From assembly GCA_012837715.1 (NCBI GenBank), contig DUQR01000037.1:1-34657 (forward strand): a DNA stretch of 34,657 nt. The letters are read 5' to 3'. Of this stretch, positions 29,498 through 34,657 are shown one piece after another. Source of the stretch: Bacillota bacterium (GTDB lineage Bacteria > Bacillota > UBA4882 > UBA10575). Position 1 is the stretch's first letter, and every line of letters starts with the position of its first letter. The notes beneath the pieces are model-generated. The model was not told the DNA's origin. It made no database searches and saw nothing but the letters and a program-made list of their open reading frames with translations. The position numbers were made by a program, and so were the translations under genes.

Positions 29498-30055
29498 TTA
29501 AAAATGATACCGTAACCCGACCGTGGTCGCAAAACCATTGACATAGAGCGGTTTATCTTCGATCTTTTCCGCTCGGGCCTTGCTGCCCACACTTCCTAGT
29601 TCGATGAAGTAGCTAAGGGGGTGGTTCTCAGTCATAAAGAATTCAAACCCGAAATACCCGTAACCGCCGAAACAATTTTCCTCCGAAAAAAGACGATTGG
29701 GCACAATATACATAACTCCGCCCTCACCGTACAAACGGACCCGATCATTAACCGCTGAGCCGACGCCGACCAGTCCCAGTTTATATATGGCATAAGGCAT
29801 CCATTCATCCTCGGTTTGGCCGGCGGGAATCCCGTCAAAATAGGCGGCGTTCACCGAAAACCGCACCGCCACCCGGTCGTTGAAAAAGTAGGGACTGGTC
29901 ACGTTCAGACCAAAACCAAAGTCATGCCGGAAATTGTTCAAATGATAGCCAAGGGCGAAACGGGTATTGCGCGGCGCGGCGCCATCCCCCGCCAAGACAA
30001 CCGCCGGCGCGGTAAGAATCAACAAGAGGGCCAGAACGAAAGCCACCTTTTTCAT
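29498..30055 (-). CDS. Secreted beta-barrel protein, probably outer membrane
   Basis: This 185-residue protein has a clear signal peptide (MKKVAFVLALLLILTAPAVV, then LA) cleaved before GDGAAPRN. The mature part is a run of short alternating, aromatic- and glycine-rich strands (FGFGLNVTSPYFF, VAVRFSVNAAYFD, YAIYKLGLVGVGSAV, FGGYGYFGFEFFM) and ends in GLRYHF. A terminal Phe with alternating hydrophobic residues is the recognition signature of outer-membrane beta-barrels. About eight strands fit a small OmpW/OmpX-sized barrel. The start is the ATG at 30055, 7 nt from GGAGG, rather than the preceding TTG. It is the last gene of an operon with a winged-helix regulator and a membrane protein. I do not recognise a specific family; its presence suggests a diderm cell envelope. 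Confidence 0.75.
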   Translation of the reverse strand: MKKVAFVLALLLILTAPAVVLAGDGAAPRNTRFALGYHLNNFRHDFGFGLNVTSPYFFNDRVAVRFSVNAAYFDGIPAGQTEDEWMPYAIYKLGLVGVGSAVNDRVRLYGEGGVMYIVPNRLFSEENCFGGYGYFGFEFFMTENHPLSYFIELGSVGSKARAEKIEDKPLYVNGFATTVGLRYHF

Positions 30056-30080
30056 CAAAAAACCTCCTTTTCGATCTCCT

Positions 30081-30395
30081 TTATTTTTCCTCTTTCCGGG
30101 CCAACTGGATGATCTGCTCCAATTGTTTTAGATAGTGCAGAAAGGCCTCCCGTCCCGACGGGGTCAAGCGACAGAGGGTTTTTGGTTTTCGCTTAACGAA
30201 CTTTTTTTCAAGCTGGATATAGCCGGCTTCTTCCAGGACCCGGAGATGGGCGCTGAGATTACCGTCGGTTAAACCCAGTTGGTCTTTGATGGTTAAAAAA
30301 TCACTATCCCCCATCGAAGTCAGGACCGTCATGATCCCCAGACGGGCTTTTGCTTGGAATATTTCGTTTAGATTTTGGATAATGTTATCACGCAT
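30081..30395 (-). CDS. Winged-helix transcriptional regulator
   Basis: This 104-residue DNA-binding protein is a small stand-alone winged helix of the type annotated as HTH_34 / ArsR- or MarR-like. RLGIMTVLTSMGDSDFLTIKDQLGLTDGNLSAHLRVLEEAGYIQLEKKFVKRKPKTLCRLTPSGREAFLHYL contains the recognition helix (DGNLSAHLRVLEEAGY, about residues 43-60) and the wing (KKFVKRKPKTLCRLT). There is no sensor domain. The start overlaps the upstream gene by 8 nt and has no good ribosome site, so translation is probably coupled. A perfect palindrome in the operon promoter is its probable operator, which would make it autoregulatory. Confidence 0.9.
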   Translation of the reverse strand: MRDNIIQNLNEIFQAKARLGIMTVLTSMGDSDFLTIKDQLGLTDGNLSAHLRVLEEAGYIQLEKKFVKRKPKTLCRLTPSGREAFLHYLKQLEQIIQLARKEEK

Positions 30396-30942
30396 CTTTA
30401 TTCACTTGTTTCCGCATAATGACGCCGGTAAGGATTAAACTGCCACCTCCGCCGGTCGCCAGCCATATTTCTTGGAAAGGGAAAGGGATCCAAAATCCCG
30501 CCACCGCCGCCACGATCAGCCAGCCACCGATCAGAAGCATCGAGCGTCCTTCAAAGATTCCTGCTAATATGTAGAGTAAACCAATGTGAAAGGGCCAGAA
30601 AGTATTGATTATTTGTGGACTATCCGTGTTGAGCAGTAACCGACTGAACAGAAAAGCAATATAGATAAACATAATTAGCATCAACCAGCCGATTTTTTTC
30701 AGAAGCGGAGGGACAGGAAGCTCTTTTTTCTTCTTGAAGGCGATCACGACAGAAAGAAGGGCGCCGACCGGCGCAATTATGACCCACACCCCATGGGACC
30801 ACCAGATGGAGCCCATATAGCCCACGATCCAGAGCAGGCCCCAAAGGAGAAAAAAGGGATAACCATCCGCCACCCGGAGACGAGTCTGGGCAATTAACTT
30901 CTGTAAATAGGCAATCTGATCCAAGGCTTCCTCCGTTTTCAT
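30388..30942 (-). CDS. Multi-helix membrane protein paired with winged-helix regulator
   Basis: This 184-residue integral membrane protein has about five helices: FFLLWGLLWIVGYMGSIWW, VWVIIAPVGALLSVVIAF, IGWLMLIMFIYIAFLFSRLL, FHIGLLYILAGIFEGRSM, then a hairpin LLIGGWLIVAAVAGFWIPF. The N-terminal 25 residues (EEALDQIAYLQKLIAQTRLRV) are a cytoplasmic amphipathic helix. The reading frame extends to 30981, but GGAGGTG is close before the ATG at 30942. Such proteins are often found directly upstream of small HTH_34-type regulators; their function is not known to me. It heads the operon and overlaps the regulator gene by 8 nt. Confidence 0.82.
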   Translation of the reverse strand: MKTEEALDQIAYLQKLIAQTRLRVADGYPFFLLWGLLWIVGYMGSIWWSHGVWVIIAPVGALLSVVIAFKKKKELPVPPLLKKIGWLMLIMFIYIAFLFSRLLLNTDSPQIINTFWPFHIGLLYILAGIFEGRSMLLIGGWLIVAAVAGFWIPFPFQEIWLATGGGGSLILTGVIMRKQVNKDA

Positions 30943-30972
30943 TGGCCGCACCTCCTTTATTGATTTTACTTT

Positions 30973-31001
30973 ATAATACAAAGTACTTTGTGATTTGTCA
31001 A
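30973..31001 (-). promoter_or_regulatory. Promoter of membrane protein/regulator/barrel operon
   Basis: On the minus strand TTGACA (31001-30996), a 17-bp spacer and TATTAT (30978-30973) form a near-consensus sigma-A promoter, about 30 bp before the first gene. The spacer is almost entirely occupied by the palindrome at 30978-30991. Confidence 0.83.
30978..30991. promoter_or_regulatory. Perfect palindrome operator in promoter spacer
   Basis: ACAAAGTACTTTGT is a perfect 14-bp palindrome between the -35 and -10 elements. A further AAAGTA half-site lies across and beyond the -10 (minus strand TACTTTGTATTATAAAGTA). A bound repressor would exclude RNA polymerase. The co-encoded winged-helix protein is the likely ligand. 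Confidence 0.7.
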
Positions 31002-31082
31002 GCGCAAATTTAATTCCTCGCCGAAGATGGAGCGATGCTTAAGGCAAATCGGCGCTTCATTCCCTTATACGTGCTCCAAAGG

Positions 31083-31123
31083 CTAAAAAAAACCCGCCGG
31101 CGCTTCGCGCTTCCGGTGGGTTT
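31083..31123 (-). terminator. Intrinsic terminator of homocysteine/metF operon
   Basis: On the minus strand AAACCCACCGG pairs with CCGGCGGGTTT, with one mismatch and an inner GCGC-GAA-GCGC hairpin, followed by eight T in all. The stem overlaps the metF stop codon. Confidence 0.88.
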
Positions 31124-32009
31124 ATGCTTCTGCTTTTAGATGTTTACGGATCCCGGCAATTTGGCTGAAAATCTTCTTCGCCACCTCCGGTCTGTTCATC
31201 GTGTACAGATGGATCCCATCCACCCCGCTGGAGAGCAGGTCGATGATTTGTTCTGTGGCGTAGGCGATGCCCGCTTCCTTTAATGCTTCCGGATTGTCTT
31301 CGTATTTGTCCAGGATCCGTCGGAACTTTGGCGGGATACTAGCCCCGCAAAGGCTGGTGATCCGCTCGATCTGCTTTTTATTGATTACCGGCATGATCCC
31401 GGCGGAAACCGGGGTCTTCACTTCCATCAACGCCAGTTTTTCACGAAAAGCATAGAATAAGTTATTATCCAAAAAAAGCTGGGTGATGAGAAAATCAACC
31501 CCGGCTTTGACCTTTCTTCTTAAATTCAATAAATCGGTCAGGGCGTTTTCGGCTTCGGTATGCACCTCTGGGTAGCAGGCCGCCCCGATACAAAAACCCC
31601 CGGTTGCTTTGATATAGGCAATCAAGTCGGCGGCATAGGTAAAATCGGAAAGGAGAGGCGCATCCGGACTCTCCTTCTCCGGTCGGTCGCCTCTTAGTGC
31701 TAAAACATTCTCCACCTTGGCTTTTTGCAGTTGACCAAGAACTTCCCCCACCTCTTCCCGGGAGGAATTGATACAGGTGAGATGGGCAAGGGCTTCGATC
31801 CCGTATTTGTTTTTGATGGTATCGGCAATCTGGACGGTATAGGCTTTACTGCCCCCGGCGGCGCCGTAGGTGACACTGATGAAATCGGGGCGGAGCACAG
31901 AAAGGGCATCAATGGTCGCGAAGACCCCGTCAAGGGGGGTTCCGGGTTTGGGGGGAAATATTTCCAGGGAGATGACGGGTTTCTTTTTATATAAATCGAT
32001 GATTCTCAT
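31122..32009 (-). CDS. metF: 5,10-methylenetetrahydrofolate reductase MetF
   Basis: This 295-residue cytoplasmic flavoprotein reduces methylene-THF to methyl-THF, the methyl donor for methionine synthesis. Family landmarks are SLEIFPPK (catalytic Glu16), FISVTYGAAGGS, HLTCIN, NVLALRGDRP (FAD site), FCIGAACYPEVHTEA, GVDFLITQLFLDN and GIMPVINKKQ. The length is normal for the bacterial type without a regulatory domain. GGAG lies 6 nt before the ATG. It is the last gene of the SAM-riboswitch operon, 12 nt after the COG2122 gene. In this context it supplies the methyl group for the homocysteine made by the upstream genes. No methionine synthase is seen in the window. Confidence 0.96.
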   Translation of the reverse strand: MRIIDLYKKKPVISLEIFPPKPGTPLDGVFATIDALSVLRPDFISVTYGAAGGSKAYTVQIADTIKNKYGIEALAHLTCINSSREEVGEVLGQLQKAKVENVLALRGDRPEKESPDAPLLSDFTYAADLIAYIKATGGFCIGAACYPEVHTEAENALTDLLNLRRKVKAGVDFLITQLFLDNNLFYAFREKLALMEVKTPVSAGIMPVINKKQIERITSLCGASIPPKFRRILDKYEDNPEALKEAGIAYATEQIIDLLSSGVDGIHLYTMNRPEVAKKIFSQIAGIRKHLKAEA

Positions 32010-32021
32010 TTTATTCTCCTT

Positions 32022-32744
32022 TCATGGCCGGGTTAGATTAATCCGCCCGTAGGCGCCCATTTTATCTCCGATGATGATTACAACTCCTTCCACCCCGGGA
32101 ATGGCCATCGCCGTTTCGATCCCCTTTTCAATCTCTGCTGCTGTTGTTACTTGGTTGGCCACGGCGGTAGCCGCCGCATCGGCCAGCAGCGCATCCCTGG
32201 CGACAATGACCACCGCATCGGCCCGGCCAAAACTTAAAGCGGGGCCCACGGTACCGCTGGAAGCACAGATCCCCCATGGCTGGTAATCACCGGGAACCAA
32301 AAGGGCAAGACGGTTGGAAAAAGGAGAATCACCCGCATAAATCAGCACTTTTCGCTCGCAACCGGTGACGAGAAAAAGGTCGCCACCGTTCTCAATGATG
32401 ATCTCCTTGGTCTTCCTTAACAAGGAAAACCCTACATACTGGGCAAGAGCGCCGGCGACGGCTGCCATCGGCCCGACCTTTGCCGCTTGGGCCGCTTGAC
32501 ACATGGCGACAATAATCTCCGGACTCCCCTCGGGCGGTGTCACCGGAACAAGACTATGGAGGAAAGTTGGATCTTTTCTGATCTGGCCCTGGATTTCCCG
32601 CCGGTATTTACGCAAGACTTGCCGGGCTTGGTCGGCCAAATTAACCTCGGCAAAGATTTGCAGATCCGATTCTTGTTCGGTCACATTAAAACAGCATAAA
32701 TCCTTAGTCTGCATAAACTCCCGGTAAAACCGTTGCTCATGCAT
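32022..32744 (-). CDS. UPF0280/COG2122 protein of anaerobic sulfide assimilation
   Basis: This 240-residue protein belongs to UPF0280 (COG2122), distantly related to the ApbE flavin-transferase fold. Typical segments are the KVGPMAAVAGALAQYVG helix, EIIIENGGDLFLV and the C-terminal AVVIIIGDKMGAYGRINL. In Methanosarcina the COG2122 protein MA1715 is reported to improve sulfide assimilation together with the DUF39 and ferredoxin proteins; here all three are adjacent, which supports the same role. The start overlaps the ferredoxin gene by 8 nt, behind a weak GGTGG ribosome site. No signal peptide is present. The biochemical reaction is not established. Confidence 0.88.
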   Translation of the reverse strand: MHEQRFYREFMQTKDLCCFNVTEQESDLQIFAEVNLADQARQVLRKYRREIQGQIRKDPTFLHSLVPVTPPEGSPEIIVAMCQAAQAAKVGPMAAVAGALAQYVGFSLLRKTKEIIIENGGDLFLVTGCERKVLIYAGDSPFSNRLALLVPGDYQPWGICASSGTVGPALSFGRADAVVIVARDALLADAAATAVANQVTTAAEIEKGIETAMAIPGVEGVVIIIGDKMGAYGRINLTRP

Positions 32745-32943
32745 AGAGCCACCGTACCGAGGTGTTGAGCGTAATCGCCCGTAACGGACAGGCTTTCAGA
32801 CAGCTGCCACAATCCTCACAACATTCTTCGTCAAAGACGAGGGTTGCCTCCGGCCCGCTTAAGCGGAGAGCCGCCGGAGCACAGACCGCTGTACAAGCTC
32901 CACAGTGAACACACTTTACCCGATCTATATTTATGATCGACAT
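32737..32943 (-). CDS. 2[4Fe-4S] ferredoxin of homocysteine synthesis operon
   Basis: This 68-residue ferredoxin has two CxxCxxCxxxC motifs: C11, C14, C17, C21 and C42, C45, C48, C52, with an extra Cys41. The first motif is followed by Ala instead of the usual Pro. It lacks the NIL domain found on some homologues in this pathway. GGAGG is 7 nt before the ATG, and it starts 2 nt after the DUF39 stop. It is expected to donate electrons for reductive sulfur transfer by the DUF39 protein, as in the MA1821/MA1822 pair of Methanosarcina. Confidence 0.9.
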   Translation of the reverse strand: MSIINIDRVKCVHCGACTAVCAPAALRLSGPEATLVFDEECCEDCGSCLKACPLRAITLNTSVRWLYA

Positions 32944-32945
32944 TT

Positions 32946-34115
32946 TTATTCCTCCCTTTTCGTTATTTCCAATGTTTTCAAGCCCGGGACTTTAGGGAAA
33001 AACTCAATCGGCGGTTGCAGCGTGAATTTTTCTTGGGCGACCCACCTTTTGAGCTCCTGCGCAATCTGTCTGGCCTTATGCAAGCTGGAAAGGGGCGCCG
33101 TTTTGACCCTTTTCCCTTCCAGGATAATTTCACCCGTCCTTAGCTCGGCATAACTGCATTGGCCAAGCACCGGCCGGGACCGGCTAGGCACGCTGTAGTC
33201 GATAATCCGGGTGTAGATCTCCTTGTTTTCCACCGCCAGTTTCACCAGTAAATCTTCGTCCAGAACGGGGATGGGAATGCCAATCCCCACAAAGATGGAA
33301 GTGCCGTATTTTTCAATGACTGCCGGTTGAATATATTCGGTGCTCATCTTTTTCAGATCGCCGATCACCGCCAGGGTACCGGCGGGCGAAAGGGGGATCC
33401 CGTTTTCGCTGCGCGGCTTTTCGGTGACAAACTGGGTTCCTTGCCAGGAAACATAACCGGGCGCCCCACCCAGGAAGATCTTGGTGCCGATCCCGATCGT
33501 CCGGAGCTCAGGATCATTCAACAACGGGCTTAATTCTCCGGATGTGGAGTAATTCACATTACCCATTTGCGGCTGTAAAACCCCCATGTAGGTATAGATG
33601 GTTCTCTCCGAAGTGTTGGTGGCCGCGGCGTAGTTTTGATAACAGTTCCGGGGGTTAAATAAATAGGCTTCATTGATGGACTCCAGAGAAATATAGGTGT
33701 TAATCTCCTTCCGGGGATAACAATCGGTCCCGGTGGAGGAGGCCTCCAGCTGCACAGTTTTCCCCGCAATCAGATCACAGATCACATGGGCGCCGCCATA
33801 CTCAATTCCCCGGTCCAAGGAAGGTTCGGTTGCGCCGAGATAAGTATCGACCGCCGCCAGGCCTCCATAAGCGTTCACCTTGTTCAATAAGATCTTTCCC
33901 ATCTTGATGGGTGGGTCGGCATGGCCAAAATTAAGGAAGGCGCCTGAAGAACACATGGGCCCAAAGGTGCCGGTGGTCACCACATCCACATATTTGGTGG
34001 CCTCTTTAACCCCTTTTTCCTTGGCGATGTCGATGACTTCTTCGGCGGTCACCACCACAGCGCGGCCTTCTCTGATTTTCGCATTGATCTCCTCGTAACT
34101 TTTTTTAATCCCCAT
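32946..34115 (-). CDS. DUF39/COG1900 homocysteine synthase-like protein
   Basis: This 389-residue protein belongs to DUF39 (COG1900). The Methanosarcina homologue MA1821 converts aspartate semialdehyde and sulfide to homocysteine, bypassing O-acyl-homoserine. Family motifs are VVTTGTFGPMCSSGAFLNFG, GGLAAVDTYLGATEPS, EASSTGTDCYPRKE and LGGAPGYVSWQGTQF. Cys55 and Cys132 in this numbering correspond to the two cysteines reported as essential in the methanogen protein. No CBS domain is attached. An ATG at 34124 is only 1 nt from GGAGG; the ATG at 34115 is 10 nt away and was chosen (the alternative adds 3 residues). It is the first gene after a SAM-I riboswitch, so it is switched off when SAM is plentiful. 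Confidence 0.92.
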   Translation of the reverse strand: MGIKKSYEEINAKIREGRAVVVTAEEVIDIAKEKGVKEATKYVDVVTTGTFGPMCSSGAFLNFGHADPPIKMGKILLNKVNAYGGLAAVDTYLGATEPSLDRGIEYGGAHVICDLIAGKTVQLEASSTGTDCYPRKEINTYISLESINEAYLFNPRNCYQNYAAATNTSERTIYTYMGVLQPQMGNVNYSTSGELSPLLNDPELRTIGIGTKIFLGGAPGYVSWQGTQFVTEKPRSENGIPLSPAGTLAVIGDLKKMSTEYIQPAVIEKYGTSIFVGIGIPIPVLDEDLLVKLAVENKEIYTRIIDYSVPSRSRPVLGQCSYAELRTGEIILEGKRVKTAPLSSLHKARQIAQELKRWVAQEKFTLQPPIEFFPKVPGLKTLEITKREE

Positions 34116-34158
34116 ACTAACCATACCTCCTTTTCATTGGTGGTCCGTGCGGCGGAAC

Positions 34159-34189
34159 AAAAAAGGCTGCTTTCGATAAGAAAGCAGCC
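34159..34189 (-). terminator. Riboswitch-controlled intrinsic terminator
   Basis: On the minus strand GGCTGCTTTC, a 5-nt loop and GAAAGCAGCC form a perfect 10-bp stem followed by T6. It lies between the SAM-I aptamer and the first gene, and is the expected expression platform. Confidence 0.92.
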
Positions 34190-34227
34190 CTTAAAATACA
34201 AGCATCCTATGGTTTAATGCCTAGGCT

Positions 34228-34345
34228 CTTCTTATCTTTCAGGGTTATTGTTTAACCCTGCAGGAATTGACACCGCTACATTCGAATGAGAATGCCGGTT
34301 GTCGGGCTTCATTGGGCCAGTCCCTCCGCCGCTCTAGATAAGAAA
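34228..34345 (-). ncRNA. SAM-I (S-box) riboswitch aptamer
   Basis: The minus strand carries the S-box core: P1 TTCTTATC paired with GATAAGAA, then GGAGGGACTGGCCCAATGAA, GCCCGACAACC, GGTGTCAATTCCTGC and the closing GAAAGATAAG. A P4 hairpin AGGGTT/AACCCT is also present. SAM binding stabilises the aptamer and favours the downstream terminator, turning off homocysteine and methyl-THF synthesis when SAM is abundant. Confidence 0.96.
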
Positions 34346-34480
34346 CATATAGGTTTGTTCGCGTTGCCCCTCGCTTTAAATCCCGGTATCAGACTAATGG
34401 GAGCTTGCTTGAATTCACAGGTTTTGTCGGGCCGGGATTTTGGGGCCAACAGATAAAATATTTATCAATTTTGATATTGC
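34346..34480 (-). other. Long leader upstream of SAM riboswitch
   Basis: About 130 nt lie between the predicted transcription start and the aptamer. On the minus strand AAATCCCGG (34440-34432) can pair with CCGGGATTT (34386-34378) around a 45-nt loop. I recognise no known riboswitch or T-box here. Confidence 0.4.
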
Positions 34481-34485
34481 ATAGG

Positions 34486-34514
34486 ATTATACGGCAAATC
34501 AAAGCAATTGTCAA
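34486..34514 (-). promoter_or_regulatory. Consensus promoter of homocysteine/metF operon
   Basis: On the minus strand TTGACA (34514-34509), exactly 17 bp and TATAAT (34491-34486) match the sigma-A consensus perfectly. Strong constitutive initiation fits control by the downstream riboswitch. Confidence 0.9.
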
Positions 34515-34537
34515 GTTAAAATATGAAGATCTGTAGT

Positions 34538-34606
34538 TATTCTGTGATAATGTCAGGTTGAATCTATTCTGGTAAAATGTCACCCATGAGAGAGGAGACA
34601 TTTTAC
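34538..34606. mobile_element. Left end of an insertion sequence
   Basis: Two 18-bp direct repeats (34538-34555 and 34565-34582, 15 of 18 identical, both ending AATGTCA) and an inverted copy (GTAAAATGTC at 34572-34581 with GACATTTTAC at 34597-34606) precede a transposase-like start. This arrangement looks like subterminal transposase-binding repeats. The exact tip and any target duplication cannot be fixed because the right end is outside the window. Confidence 0.6.
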
Positions 34607-34657
34607 ATGACTCAACAGGAAATGAAAAAACTGAGGGTCATCGATTTGACGATCGCC
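34607..34657 (+). CDS. Transposase N-terminus, cut by window edge
   Basis: The 17 codons present read MTQQEMKKLRVIDLTIA, behind GAGGAG 9 nt upstream. This matches the start of the helix-turn-helix domain of a transposase group often annotated as ISNCY-type. The gene runs off the right edge, so completeness is unknown and the family call is tentative. Confidence 0.6.
   Translation, partial: MTQQEMKKLRVIDLTIA

Noticed and set aside
34389-34601. 70-codon minus-strand reading frame
   Set aside because: It covers the promoter and leader of the riboswitch operon and the insertion-sequence end, with no ribosome site or domain.

Overview
The window reads as part of the chromosome of an anaerobic, plant-polysaccharide-fermenting bacterium with Firmicutes-type signals: GGAGG ribosome sites, TTGACA/TATAAT promoters, LacI operators and a SAM-I riboswitch. 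One small secreted protein has the C-terminal pattern of an outer-membrane beta-barrel. Together with the gene content this points to a diderm Firmicute, perhaps a Limnochordia/Hydrogenispora-like lineage. The taxonomic guess is inference only.

Region 1 (97-14087, minus strand) is an arabinan/arabino-oligosaccharide locus. It holds two GH51 alpha-L-arabinofuranosidases, a LacI-family regulator, a CUT1 sugar ABC transporter (binding protein and two permeases, no ATPase) and a complete Opp/Dpp-type ABC transporter (binding protein, two permeases, two ATPases). Three copies of one operator, TCTAAACGGTTAGA, lie upstream of the two transport operons and tie them into one probable LacI regulon.

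Region 2 (14451-16117, plus strand) is a single sodium-coupled NSS/SNF-type transporter with its own promoter, leader hairpin and terminator. Region 3 (16164-22453, plus strand) is a gan-type operon for pectic galactan: binding protein, two permeases and a secreted GH53 endo-1,4-beta-galactanase with Ig-like and CBM61-like domains. It starts from a promoter flanked by a second, different operator pair. Both operator pairs have a centre-to-centre distance of exactly 67 bp.

Region 4 (22531-27194, minus strand) is a complete branched-chain amino acid (liv) ABC transporter operon. Divergent from it is region 5, a soluble chemoreceptor in which ferredoxin domains and an [FeFe]-hydrogenase H-cluster-like domain are fused to an MCP signalling domain; this is the most unusual gene in the window. 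Region 6 (29498-31001, minus strand) is a three-gene operon (membrane protein, winged-helix regulator, beta-barrel protein) whose promoter spacer is filled by a perfect palindrome.

Region 7 (31083-34514, minus strand) is a SAM-riboswitch-controlled sulfide-to-homocysteine operon: DUF39/COG1900 protein, 2[4Fe-4S] ferredoxin, COG2122/UPF0280 protein and MetF. The window ends in the left end of an insertion sequence with the first 17 codons of its transposase. No tRNA, rRNA or CRISPR array was seen.
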